From the NCBI RefSeq assembly GCF_037325665.1, contig NC_090261.1, positions 22,738,415 through 22,802,414 of the forward strand: 64,000 nucleotides of DNA, given 5' to 3'. A program made the position numbers and the translations under genes. This document shows positions 47,698-58,337 of this stretch, piece by piece (position 1 is the first letter of the stretch; every line of letters starts with the position of its first letter). Source of the stretch: Littorina saxatilis (Eukaryota > Mollusca > Gastropoda > Littorinimorpha > Littorinidae). The notes below the pieces were generated by a model, which saw only the letters and a program-made list of their open reading frames with translations, was not told the DNA's origin and made no database searches.

Positions 47698-50600
47698 TTG
47701 TCTTTCGCTGGGGTATGCAGTGCCTTGGCGTTGCACATCTACTTAATTTTGTTGTTCTCTTGATTTTCCAACCCTAACTTCTAACATTCCACAACTTTAA
47801 CTACCAACAACAATGAGGAAAACAAGTCTGACACCAAACAATTCCCATGTCATGATGCAAAAGAGAGATAAGTGTGTAATCCATTAGTTGCAGATATATT
47901 TGTCATTCCCATTCATGTAAACAAATAATTAAAGAAGGCTGACCGACCTACCAACCTTACATCCCCCATTCAACCTGAGACAGATAAGGAGACTGGGGCC
48001 CTAACTGTTAAAGGTAAAAGCAGTTGTGCTTTGATGATGTGAATCACTCTTTGAGCTGTATGTGTTATCAGGCATGGGAATTGTCCGCCGAAAGGCAAAT
48101 TTCTGCCGAATTTTTATTTCTTTATTTATTTGGTGTTTAACGTCGTTTTCAACCACGAAGGTTATATCGCGACGGGGAAAGGGGGGAGATGGGATAGAGC
48201 CACTTGTCAATTGTTTCTTGTTCACAAAAGCACTAATCAAAAATTTGCTCCAGGGGTTTGCAACGAATTTTTATTTTGTTCCGCCGAAAAAGCAAAAGTG
48301 TCCGCCGAAAAAATAAATGGGGGAGGCAAAAATGGATCTAAAAACTGAATTTGATGACAAACTTGGAGCTCAGATGACGCCAAATTGCACCATTTGGGTT
48401 CTTGGGAGAGAAAAAAAATACCACCCCCCCCCCCCCCCCCCCCCCCAGTAAGACTTTGCTCTAATTACACATTTTCAGACTTTTTTTTACTTTTTCAATT
48501 CCCATGCCTGGTTATGTTAGCAGAAGCAACATTTGTATAAGCATGTCAGTAAATGAACTGTTTTCTTACCATCTTTGACATCAAAAGATTCAACGAAGAG
48601 ATCATCCAGACGGACAATGGCAAGAGCGTCCTGCAACCAGAAAAATGCGTTTTGGGCATAAGTTTACAATAGTAACTCAGCAGCAGTGTTTACTTACTTA
48701 CTGCCCATTATGCTGGTTGGCATGTAGGGCAGCAACAAAGGACCTTCACTCCTGTCTGTTCTGGGCCAGTCTCTGAATGGTACCCCATGTTAGGTTCAGG
48801 GTCTTCAGTTCTCCCTCAACCGTTCGTCGCCAGGTGTTCTTGGGTCAGCAGTGTTTAGTTTTCAGATAACTGAGACAGCAAACTTATGAACATAATGCTC
48901 GACTGTTAACGTGTTCTAATGATAGATTTTTTAGTGATAATGTGATAATGTATAAAAACATCTAGGGCTGTTCTGTTTGATTAAGGGTATTCAGCTGGTA
49001 TCTTATTCATGTTTTTATTACTTAGTGGAAGAATTTTTTTTAGTGTATGTTTAATGGTGTATGCTTTTAATTAAGCGTTGTTGACTATGAATGTAGATGT
49101 AAATGCTTGTATAGCTGTGTTTTAATTTTAAATGTGTCAAGCGCAAAGAGCATAATTGTAAAGTTATGATGTTGCGCTATATAAATGCTCATTTATTATT
49201 ATTATAATGAATCAGTTTAAAACTGCATCTATGGCTCTAACTTTGCCTGAAGTTACAATACATTGATATATGTTGTTTTTTAAAATTAGAAAGATTTAAA
49301 AAGATCTCAGGGTAAATTCAGCTTCCCTCCTCATGTACCTAACTATCATGGTTCATACCCTGCCTCCAATTCATATGCTGAGCTCTTTCCACTCTCTCTT
49401 CCAATACACGCATTAAATAATCCAAACAAGCAACAACAAACTAACTACTCTTAGTAACTTGGTCTTAGAAAGAGTTTGCAGCATATCTTGAGTGGCTTTT
49501 CATAAAAAAAATGATGTGGCAAATGTACCATTCAGACAAACCCATCTCAGTACCACAATACAACCAGTAAGTTTAAAATACCAACTTCTGTTTACCATAA
49601 CTTACATTCACATCAAATCCCAAGAGGAACGCCTTAACGAAATCGGCTCCTTTTTGAATTGCATTGGAGGCCTTGGTTTCCTGGCTCGTCTGCAACAAAA
49701 ATCACATCATAAAGCAATCTGAAGAGTACATGTACTCAAAAAATAAAAAGTGCCTTTTTTACATGGGTACTTTTACAGAATGTGTAATGGTCAAATGCCA
49801 CTGACAAAAAATCCCCGTCATAAAAGGACACCTGCAATGACGAAAACAATTTTACCCGCTAAAAAAGAAATACCCGCTATTTCACTTTTCAGGTACAACG
49901 TACTCTGCTGCAGTACTCACACGAAGTCTCTCCTGGAATCTTTGCTACCATTGAGTAAAAGAATGAGGTAAATCATTTTGTAATGATGTACATCAATGAA
50001 GTTGAAACAAAGGAAACTTTCAAAGCAAAATCCATATATATGCATAAAGGGATCAGTTAAAACAAATCATGCAGCACACTATTAAGTATAAGAACAGAAG
50101 AAGCTGAGACTTTTGACTATGTAAAGTACCAAGTACTTTTTTTTTCTTTCTTTCTCTTGCCATAGCATACACTCACCCTCAACTCAACAGAACGGTTCCG
50201 TAAGTTGTATCGGATCTGTAGTTTAAGCTGTTCTACTACTGGTGTGAAGATTTTCTCCCAGTTCTGTTGCAAGGGTGTCCTTCTGTTTGTCTGCACAGGT
50301 ATCCGTCTGAATTCTGTCTTTCCTGCCTGCCAAGACAAAAAAAAGTCCAAATGGAAATTTAAGTCAAGAATGACAGGAACATAAAAGTACATCCGTTCAC
50401 TTTCACCAAAACTAGAGGATAACCATGTATACATGTATCTTTTCTTTGTTACAGACCGGTGATCATTGTTTGAATGGATACCAGTAAGTTCGTCACACGG
50501 TAGATTCGTCACCGGTCCCCAGTAACTTCGCCACAGGTAACTTCGCCACAGTAGTCCAAGCGCGGCTGTTATGTAATGGTAATACAACCTTGCACCTCCC

Positions 50601-50748
50601 CCCTCTCTCTCTCTCTCTCCCTCTCCCCCTCTCTCTCTAGTGTTTATTCTCTCTCTCTCCCTCCCTCTCTCTTTCCCTCCACCTTCCACCCCTCCCTCTC
50701 CTCACATTGAGTTTCTCTGCCTCCTTGACAGTGAGGTTGAAGTCATAG

Positions 50749-50787
<39 letters not shown>

Positions 50788-51678
50788 AAAAATGTGAATC
50801 TTGAATCTCTCCCACAAATCAAACATCTGAAAGCATAAGCTCTAAGCATAAACACCCGCCCACCCTGCCGGTAACTTCGTCACCCGTGACGAATCTACCG
50901 TGTGACGAACTTACTGGTAGCCGTTTGAATAACCCATTCAAGGTCAAGGGTGACAAAAAAAGAAAAAAAAGTTAATTTAATCATATATCATATGGTTTCC
51001 CTGCTAGGTTGAATCACTTCCAGCAATTCTTCGCCACATGCAGGTGTAAGAAGTACGTCAGCCAGCATTGTTAAATTTGTTTATGATACTTTAAATCTCA
51101 TTTGCTCCAAACTGATTGCGCCGCCCCCCCCCCCCCCTTCAACTCTAAAGGCCTAATCATACCACACTGCCGAACTGAACTGTTCAGACACTCATTTTTT
51201 GTAAAGACAGCTCAGGAGTGGAACCATCTAAGCGAGGAGGTGATAGGCTGCACATCAGCAAAAGCCTTTTCTACTGCCGTAGGAAACCTCCCTCCTCCCT
51301 CCTCCTCTTTTTAGGCCGCTGCGCCCACCAGTCCCGTCGCATATATAGCCAACTTGGCTCCTGCGACGTACTATACCAGAACCAGAACCAGAACCCCCCC
51401 CTCCCCTGCCGGTAATTGCTGGTCAATTAAGATCAGCCACTAAGTTTGGGTGTGGAACAATCTACAACTCAAGCACCATACATTTGCTACGTTCAGTGAT
51501 CGTGTATGCCTAGATTAGTAGTAGTACACGTTTTGTTACAAGATGAAAACCTGCTCACAAGTTTTTCAGCGGCGACTGGTGGAAAGCATGGCCGTTTTGT
51601 TTCCGGATCAATCCCGCCGGTATCTGTGTCCATGTTTTCGGCATTTCTCTTTCCAGATGATGTTGTTGCTTCTGCCAT
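43141..51678 (-). CDS. PNO1: PNO1, KH-domain ribosome biogenesis factor, seven exons
   Basis: PNO1 (yeast Dim2) binds the 3' end of pre-18S rRNA in the nucleolus and pre-40S particle and works with the nuclease NOB1. Coding exons, 5' to 3' on the minus strand: 51559-51678, 50177-50326, 49606-49689, 48570-48630, 44427-44544, 43958-44028, 43141-43208. All have GT-AG borders, and the phases join to 223 codons plus stop (human 252). Exon 1 gives [19 protein letters not shown]...KRPCFPP, matching the human KRPVFPP region. Exon 2 has [20 protein letters not shown]. Exon 4 has [17 protein letters not shown]. Exon 5 carries the KH core [18 protein letters not shown] (about 144-161) and [16 protein letters not shown]. 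Exon 6 has [20 protein letters not shown]. Exon 7 ends [20 protein letters not shown]. The human N-terminal extension is absent. Introns are full of transposons. It is head to head with KPTN. Confidence 0.95.
43231..43718 (-). mobile_element. tRNA-derived SINE (family S2) in PNO1 intron 6
   Basis: Read on the minus strand, the head has A box-like 'tgggtggctgagtg' and B box 'gtgttcgaccc', followed by a body with 'aagtgctagtctttcggatg' and 'gtgcacgttaaagatct', and a (AAT)n tail. Flanking 'acacat' on both sides is a probable target duplication. A second copy is at 56252-56777. Confidence 0.82.
44648..46088. mobile_element. Pogo/Tigger-like non-autonomous element in PNO1 intron 4
   Basis: Ends 'caggcaaatcc' and 'ggatttgcctg' are inverted and flanked by TA on both sides (44646-44647, 46089-46090). 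Subterminal 'cttatccggatttgcctg' resembles Tigger-type ends. The 1.44 kb interior holds a C20-(CT)n run and no transposase. Confidence 0.65.
46340..46500 (-). repeat. Family F-related fragment
   Basis: It shares 'ggtcacggtcaaaagt', 'tttgacgtcaatta' and 'gcctccctgtagtctttctc' with 20095-20180. It lacks the left end of the family. Confidence 0.6.
46526..47700. repeat. Long cryptic (TG)n/(GA)n satellite in PNO1 intron 4
   Basis: About 0.9 kb of degenerate GTGT and GAGA arrays. Two stretches (about 46670-46800 and 47450-47600) repeat the same higher-order sequence, including 'aaaggtgtgtatgtccgtct', so part of the array has been duplicated. A SINE interrupts it. Confidence 0.85.
47014..47309 (-). 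mobile_element. tRNA-derived SINE (family S3), complete
   Basis: On the minus strand the head is 'ggttggcctagtggtaaggc', with B box 'gtgggttagaaccc'; the tail ends 'gctgggcgttaagcaaac'. An 11-bp target duplication 'tatgtgcgtat' flanks it (47003-47013, 47310-47320). Confidence 0.88.
48069..48510. mobile_element. hAT-like MITE, CAGGCATGGGAATTG ends
   Basis: Perfect 15-bp inverted ends over 442 bp in PNO1 intron 4. The interior repeats 'tccgccgaaa' and holds a SINE 3' tail fragment at 48114-48265 and a C22 run. Confidence 0.78.
48114..48265 (-). mobile_element. SINE 3' tail fragment nested in MITE
   Basis: The 'ggtgtttaacgtcgttttca' and 'accacgaaggttatatcgcg' blocks match the tail of the S3 SINE at 47.0 kb and a second fragment at 54.6 kb. 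Confidence 0.65.
48693..48845 (-). mobile_element. 5'-truncated LINE stub, 12-bp target duplication
   Basis: The minus strand encodes [19 protein letters not shown]...[21 protein letters not shown], the usual C-terminus of a LINE reverse transcriptase protein, then a short (AGTA)n tail. 'cagcagtgttta' is duplicated at 48681-48692 and 48846-48857. The stub is only 153 bp and lies in PNO1 intron 3. Confidence 0.88.
49137..49208 (+). mobile_element. (ATT)n-tailed retroposon 3' end
   Basis: 'aagcgcaaagagcataattg' to 'gcgctatataaatgctcatt', then (TAT)n. It is the inverse of 32632-32775. The upstream limit is unclear; the element may reach back to about 48.9 kb. Confidence 0.6.
50481..50917. mobile_element. 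TA-flanked MITE in PNO1 intron 1
   Basis: 'ccagtaagttcgtcacacgg' and its inverse form long terminal repeats (about 36 bp). TA lies outside both ends. Internal 'ggtaacttcgtcac' words repeat, and (CT)n tracts fill the middle. Confidence 0.78.
51102..51400 (+). mobile_element. LINE C-terminal fragment with 3' UTR
   Basis: It encodes [26 protein letters not shown]...[11 protein letters not shown], the typical end of a CR1/jockey-type RT protein ('SFFPRTIREWN...' type). A short 3' UTR ends in (CCAGAA)n. It lies in PNO1 intron 1, antisense to PNO1. Confidence 0.75.
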
Positions 51679-52038
51679 ATTTCACGTGGTTCTGTCACTC
51701 TTGTGCAAGTGAGAAAGGAAGTGGGCAAAGAAGATAGAAAAGTCGTTGGTTCCACCTAATGCGTACACAAAATTCGATGACGCATATTGTAGGATCCTAT
51801 CAACAGGCATAACATTCTGTTTTACTTGTGCCCAAATCATGGTTTGTGCCTTTCTATGAGAGACAAAAATAAACTAGCGTCAAATTTCATTTCGAGTAGC
51901 ATTGATTTTGTTGTTGGTTTTTACAAATACTTCAGTTCAAGTGCAGTGGTTTGATGACGTCAGCGTAATGCCGTAAACAAGTCAAGGGAGACAACTCTAC
52001 TTTTGTTTCGTTGATCGGAGAGGACAGATGACTGCAAC
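51679..52038. promoter_or_regulatory. Shared bidirectional promoter region PNO1/KPTN
   Basis: Only 360 bp separate the two start codons. A full consensus CRE, TGACGTCA, lies at 51955-51962, 77 bp before the KPTN ATG. No TATA box is evident near either start. The region has no recognisable transposon, unlike the DNA on both sides. Shared control is inferred. Confidence 0.65.
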
Positions 52039-55000
52039 ATGGAATCGCAGAAAGTGTTTGAGTGGACTGACGCCCACTTTTGCAGCCTCTCCTCTCAGAC
52101 GAACATCTATGGCATGCAGAAATTGAGGACGGAAAAAAATACCAAGAAGTTCTTGGTTTCCTCGCTCGACAGCAGTTTTCTCTCTGTTGAATACCAGAAA
52201 ATAGGCGACAGAGTTACACCACTGACAAAAGGCATTCAGTTTGCACACATTCCAGTGCCAGGTTAATTCTCTGTTCTTATCTATAATCAGAGATTGTGAG
52301 AGAGAGAGAGAGAGAGACAGACAGAGAGAGAGACAGACAGAGAGAGACAGACAGAGAGAGAGTGTGACTTTGTTCTTGTCTGTAATCAGAGAGAGAACGT
52401 CTAATTGTGCATGGACTAAATTAAATATCCAATGGATCTTTAAGTCCCTGTCTTTATCCCTGTTACAGGCATCCTACCGTGGTCCATCTTCTGCCCTTGT
52501 GTAAAAACAATGCAGGCCATGTGGCTGAGCAACGGACAGTCCTATATGATAATGTTAACTGTCATTTCTGATATTTTGTCAGGTGAAGCATATATATAGC
52601 TATTCTGATGAACACGTGGGGGAATTCGGGGGCTGTGATTGGATGGTCTCTTCCGATCATCAAAGCATAATGCGGCGGAAGTCGGCCATTTTACTCAATA
52701 TCCAAAAGCATATTGTCGATAACAAAGACGCATGGTTCCGGTTTCTTCCACGTGTATAAAGTACACGCATACCTCGCCAGGTTTGTTTCTGTGACTAGTC
52801 GACAGACGATGCCATTTGCTTTGTGTGTGTTTTTGTTGTTGCTTACTGTACATGACATACATTACGTGTAAAATCCAGTTCTTTAACAGGCAACAAACCT
52901 TGCAAATTTCCAGAAGCTGCAATCTGAAGCGACCTATCTCTGATTCTAGCAGACGATCTCTCCAATGTTTAACACAAAATCAGCAAACTCTCCTGTCACA
53001 TAGAACGTCCATTGTATAGTGCAATGTTGAAATGAAGTTACCGGTCTGAAACATTTAGTCGTTTTTTCTGAGATATCATCTACAGATTTACCGCAGTCTT
53101 CACCACGCGAATTCCCAACAGAAGTCAGACTTTCGAACATACAATATACGTAGGCAAGCATGATACGTCATGACGTCATATGATTCCTAGCATATTGACG
53201 TAATGCTAAACATCCGGTTATCTCGAGTTTTCTCCGTAATACATGTCCGTGGGGTTTTCAATGTTCGGTTATTTCCGTGGCTTCATGCGGAAAGGGAACC
53301 GTCGTCTGCAATCAGCGACATGGACCATTCTGGTACTTGTTGCTGACAAAAACATGATTTTAACACAGAATTTAATGTCAGAATAGCTATATAAACGCTA
53401 TTGTGTTTTCATCGTAGCAATAGGGTCCGATATTTAGACTCGAACAAGTATAATGCGACTCGTCTTCGACTCGTCGGCATTATACTTGTGTAACCGAGTG
53501 CCAATTTACTTTACCCTTTCTCACCGAGCACAAACACTCAAAGCAACTGACACAAGTTATATTACCAGGTTCTTTTATTCCATAAGATGAAAAGGGGAAT
53601 GTGTGGGATAACGGGGGTTTACTTTCAAATACAAAACTTTCAATGTATTACAACAGGACTAAACAACTCCAAAAACAACGCTCTCAATTCTTCACTCTAA
53701 AACTATATTCTAAATTCTCCCTCTAAAGCTACACTTTAAAAACACACTAAATCCTTCCTCCAAACTACACTCTAAAACTCTACTCTAAATCCTCACTCTC
53801 CACTTTAACCCAAAAAAACACAATGAAACTCTAATCTAAAACAAACGAAATCTAAAAAAACAACCTAAAAACAATTCTTAAAAAAACAACCAAATCTACA
53901 AAAACTCACTGAGCCCCTCTAACAAAAACTAGTCTACAGAACCCAGTCCACAAAAACCAATCTACGAGAACCAGGCTACGAAAACTAATCTACGAGAACC
54001 AATCTACGAAAACTAATCTACGAAAACCAATCTACGAAAACCAGTCTACGAGAACTAATCTACAAAAACCTAGCTAAAATAACCCACTAAAAAAACCTGT
54101 CTACGAAAACCCCATCTAAAAAGACCCCGTCGCACACTCCGCCATCCTGCAAACCACAGAATGCACGCCGTAAGCATACGTAAACAACTCAACAATTTCA
54201 ACTACCACAAACTAACTCTTTGAACAACCAAACACATCATTCCTATCAAATAACATACCTACAATACCGTTCTCTCAAACGGTTTTCTAAAGCATTCAAT
54301 AAACAAAAGTTTTCCCAAACATTCAAATAAATCCTCCCCCAAACAGCATACTCTTCTTCTCACTGCTTACCCATTTACAGAAAGAAAATTGTATTAACCT
54401 ACCAGCAAAAGAATTCCTCACATCCCAAAGGATTTCAGCCTGTGACCAAACATGTCACACCAGGCGTCCAGAAAACACACGCACAAAAATATACGTTGTC
54501 TTCCTTCAGAATTCCAAGCAGAAAAGAAAGTCTCAGTAGACCCCGGGGCCCAACATCTCGCGTGCCTGCGTCACAAGGTTAACACACGTTCGACTCGAGG
54601 GGTGTCGAGTACCTTTATTTTCTCTACTTGGTGTTTAACATCACCTTCAACTATTCAAAATTACATCGCGGCGGAGAGAAAAAGAGAGATGGAATAAAGT
54701 CACCCGTCAATTGTTTCCTGTTCACAAAAACATTAATCACAATTTTACTCCAGAAACTTATACCAAAAAACAATCGTTTTACCTATGCAAATTTAAGAAT
54801 CGGCTCTTCCGTCAGACCATTCCAATAAACACAAAACACAGTCTCGGAAACCTTAGTGGATCCCCGATAGTACAGGGGTACCCGAGTTCACAAGTTCAAA
54901 CAGATGTACACAAGTGCATGTGCACCGTAACTGTCGTCGGTCACAAGCTCACATCTGTCTCGTCTAAATATCGGGCCCTATTGCTACGCTAAAAACACAA

Positions 55001-57554
55001 TAGCTGGTAATGATATAGAAGTGAAATTGTCAGCCATGTATCCTGTACATCTCTGCCTCTCTTGTTCGGTCACGGGCCTGTTGTCCCAATGAGTCAAATG
55101 ACGATCATGTTGATAATTACCAGACGTACATGTATCACTGATTTTTATTCTCCTGCATGCATGATATTTGATGGCATGCAGTATAGCAGCAGGTTAATAA
55201 GCGGGCAAATAATATGTAGGATTACATACAATAATGAATATGGCAATTCTATGTTCCAGGAGATGCAGAGATTGTTTCAATAAGTGCATTTGAAAGGTTG
55301 CCACCCAGAAAGGGTCTTGTTGTTGGAATCACGTATGTAATGGTAGGTTATTGTTTCCCTTTGTTTTGGCTTCTGTGTCAGTCTGTGTGTGTGGGGGAGG
55401 GGGGGGGAGGTTGTTGTTGTGTGCAAAGTAGGGGACATCTTGTTTGCTCAAACCAAACATTTTCCGAAGTTGTCATTTTTATTTCAATTGTACATGGGTA
55501 TAATATATATTTTTGTGTTTGATGTTAGAATTGAAGGATACCAGCTAAGTCATACACTCACACACACACACACACACATACACATATCATACACACATTT
55601 TTTGTCAGTGTTCAGGGATATGGTACCAAGATCTGTTTTCTTAACAAAATTGCCTTTATGACCATACAACTTTTTACAGTTCAAAGGCAGTTCTTGGTGT
55701 CACTTTTTCTCAAAAGTTCGGTAGCTCTGGTGAAATGACAGCAAAGTTGTTAGCAATTTCAACATTTCTCCAACTAACAACATCAAACAGCATCCCTAAT
55801 GTTTTTTTATGAGGCGTGATCATCGTAGTTTAGTGGCAGATATCCAGGTGTGCCTCACTTGCATGCTCAGAGCATGCACGTTTATAAAACTAACTTGTAA
55901 ATTGTAATTTACCCCTGATAACCATTTCTTTGGGCGTTTTTTGTAGATTCACACAAACAAAGAGAGCTGGAATATATATTTGTTGCAATAGAATTCCAGA
56001 AATAACTTTTTTTTGTTTGTGGTTGTGGAAGAGTTTCTTGTCTTGGAAACATTGAGGTAAGCTACAGGTGACATTGTAGGCCAATCACTAGCAACAGGTA
56101 AGTCTCCATACATGGTCGGTGATCTGTGCACTGGAGGGATGCAATCATATTGGCAATGACGATAGTCAGCCCTGATGTGCGTCATATCAAACAAAACGAG
56201 TCTTATATTGAGCGGACAGCGCAGAAAGCACAGGTCAGAGCTTATTATTATGTGGACTGGGTGGCCGAGTGGTAACGCACTTGCGCTCGGAAGCGAGAGG
56301 TTGCGAGTTCGACCCTGGGTCAGGGCGTTAGCAATTTTCTCCTCCCTTTCCTAACCTAGGTGGTGGGTTCAAGTGCTAGTCTTTCGGATGAGATGAAAAA
56401 CCGAGGTCCCTTTGTGTACACTACATTGGGGTGTGCACGTTAAAGATCCCACGATTGACAAAAGGGTCTTTTCTAACAAAATTGTATAGGCATAGATAAA
56501 AATGTCCACCAAAATACCCGTGTGACTTGGAGGCCGTGAAAAATAGGATATGCGCCAAAATGGCTGCGATCTGCTTTCCTATGTAAATGCGTGATGTATT
56601 GTGTAAAAAAATTCCATCTCACACGACATAAATAAATCCCTGCGCCTTGAATAATTGTGCGCGATATAAATTGCATAAAAATATAAATAAAAATAAAAAA
56701 ATAAATCCCTGCGCTTAGAACTGTACCCACGGAATACGCGCGATATAAGCCTCATATTGATTGATTGATTGATTGATTATCAGTGGAAATGGAAGTTGTT
56801 TGCATGATTTCACTCGCACAGATCGCCGACCACAGTGGCTAGTGGTTGGCCAACAATGTCACGTGAAGCTTACTTCAGTGTTTTCTATACAAATAAGCCA
56901 GGAAAACCAACTCTTCCAAAACCCAGGAAAACTTAGAGAGTTTTTCCAAACAGTAATTAATGTATCTATTGCCATTAGACTGAGAGGACTGCATGCAAGA
57001 CACATTGCAATTTAAAACATTTTGTTGATGATAAGGCCTAAAAAAAAAATAGGTGTGGTTACGGTAACCCGACCTACCCTATTTTTAGGGGCTGACCCTA
57101 TAACTTTTTATTACATTTGTCACCCCAAAAAAACACAAAAAAAACAACAACAAAAAACCCGAGTGCAGAAAACGCAATGAAAGCGAAAGCGCTCGAGTCG
57201 CACACTTATTTCCCTGTCAAGTAGGTTTAATTTGTACACATTAGAAAAAAAAGTTTAAAAAAAAAAAGTGATTGCCTACCTTCCTACCCTATTTTTTTTT
57301 TGCTATGTTACCTTAACCACACCTATTTTTATTTTTTGCCTAATGAAGCTGTGTGTCTGCTGTATGGTGTGTCTATAGCTACAAGAGCAGGAGGCAAAGC
57401 CAAAGACCCAGGTACTCAACATCTATTCTGCTGTGCTGACCGAGGAAGAGGACGATGACTCTGGCAAGGAAAATAAATTGGAAATTGTTGCAGGTTTGTC
57501 ATAGTAGGAGCTTTGTTTATGTGTTTCATACAGTGCTGTGAGTACCGGTGATCT

Positions 57555-57602
<48 letters not shown>

Positions 57603-57761
57603 TTTCTTTTTAATTATTCAATTTAAGAGTAAATGGTGGTAGAAATTGCTTGTGTTTTTTTTGTATATGTCTGTTGAAGCTTAGCATGTTTTTTTTCTTT
57701 TTCCAGATAGTTGTCAGAGTAATTCTTTGACCTTCATACCCTTCATTCTGACCAACACAGA
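52039..57761 (+). CDS. KPTN: Kaptin, KICSTOR subunit, first four exons (partial)
   Basis: KPTN is one of four KICSTOR subunits (with ITFG2, KICS2 and SZT2), which hold GATOR1 on lysosomes so that mTORC1 is switched off in poor nutrient conditions; it was first described as an actin-associated protein. Exons: 52039-52261, 55260-55342, 57379-57493, 57707-57761, joined in phases 1, 0, 1 and 2 with GT-AG borders. The 158 residues seen include [13 protein letters not shown] (human FTRFSSQSNVYGL), [10 protein letters not shown] (human KELQFNYIPV), [27 protein letters not shown] (about 75-101; human [25 protein letters not shown]) and VLNIYSAV (human FLNIYCDY). The acidic [11 protein letters not shown] follows. 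Remaining exons must lie beyond 64 kb, so intron 4 is at least 6.2 kb and contains an LTR retroelement. Confidence 0.92.
53930..54075. repeat. 14-bp minisatellite, about ten units
   Basis: Units of the form 'caatctacgaaaac' or 'taatctacgagaac'. The flanking 0.3 kb has looser related words (ctctaaaactctactctaaa). Confidence 0.85.
54618..54765 (-). mobile_element. SINE 3' tail fragment
   Basis: 'ggtgtttaacatcaccttca' through 'tttcctgttcacaaaaaca' matches 48114-48265 block for block. Confidence 0.65.
56252..56777 (+). mobile_element. tRNA-derived SINE (family S2), complete, in KPTN intron 2
   Basis: Head 'gactgggtggccgagtggta' with B box 'gcgagttcgaccc'; body with 'aagtgctagtctttcggatg' and 'gtgcacgttaaagatcccac'; tail 'gcgcgatataagcctcata' then (TTGA)n. 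'attat' is repeated at both flanks. Same family as 43231-43718. Confidence 0.85.
57035..57340. mobile_element. Family G MITE, complete (PIF/Harbinger-like)
   Basis: GGCC-type ends with inverted 'ataggtgtggttacggtaac' blocks; 'taa' is duplicated at both flanks. In KPTN intron 2, about 40 bp before exon 3. Confidence 0.78.
57559..57600. repeat. (TG)n microsatellite
   Basis: About 20 TG units in the 213-bp KPTN intron 3. Confidence 0.9.
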
Positions 57762-57890
57762 GTGAGTATTGTAATGTTATTTGTAGTTAATGATAAGCAA
57801 GTTAAGTACATGTAAGTTCATAGAAGTGTCTCCATCAATAATCCTGGCATTCAGACCTCCCAATGTACTCTCAAACATGGCTGTGTGAAT

Positions 57891-58337
57891 GATATATCTA
57901 TATATATATATACGACTTGTGTCTGTGTGTGTGTGTGTGTTCGCGATGCACGGCCAAAGTTCTTGATGGATCTGCTTCAAATTTGGTGGGCATATTCAGG
58001 TAGACCCCGGACACAACCTGGTCGATGAGAATTTTCAACACGTGCTCTCAGCGCGCAGCGCTGAACCGATTTTGGTTTTTCTGTTCATATTCCCAGATTC
58101 ATTCCCACTAACTCTTCCTTATCTTCTCCAGTGTTTTGCGTTTATCTCCCTTCCTTCGTGTGGCGTCAATCCATATTCCCGTTACTACGTTACTATTTTT
58201 AGAATGTCACTGCACTGTCCAGAACGCTTTCCTTGCACCCGTAAGTTGTCCTCACTGTAAAAGTGCAAAGGTCGAATCACTTTATAGCCACGCAAAAAAT
58301 ACACTGTCATCTATCTCTATATATTTATAGATATATA
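57891..58337 (+). mobile_element. Helitron-like family B unit, 3' hairpin not seen
   Basis: It has the tatatatatacgacttgtg start, (TG)n, 'gcacggccaaagttcttgat' and the 'tcagcgcgcagcgctgaacc' block. It ends in a TATA tract where family D copy 2 begins, without the GC hairpin. Confidence 0.68.

Larger units (their letters stand above)
53491..54952. mobile_element. 1.46-kb insertion of unknown type inside family D
   Basis: Defined by comparison with the uninterrupted copy at 59.27 kb (cttgtctcgtctaaa). The insert starts 'gtaaccgagtgccaa' and ends 'cacaagctcacatct'; at most 'tgt' is duplicated. It holds a strongly G-poor stretch, a 14-bp minisatellite and a SINE tail fragment (54618-54765). A solo LTR was considered but has no matching target duplication. 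Confidence 0.6.
52590..55010 (+). mobile_element. Family D copy 1, interrupted, in KPTN intron 1
   Basis: It starts 'tatatatagctattctgatg'; the same 16-base block recurs inverted near 53.39 kb, where a long hairpin begins. Copy 2 is at 58338-59330. This copy is broken in the hairpin loop by a 1.46-kb insertion. The minus strand of copy 2 has a 169-codon frame that is broken here. Confidence 0.75.

Noticed and set aside
52695-53161. Host exons of KPTN on the minus strand
   Set aside because: The same frames recur in a second family D copy at 58.4-58.9 kb, so they belong to the repeat.
53491-54952. Solo LTR inside family D
   Set aside because: The insert could be read as TGT...ACA, but the flanks show no matching duplication and no other copy is present to define the ends.
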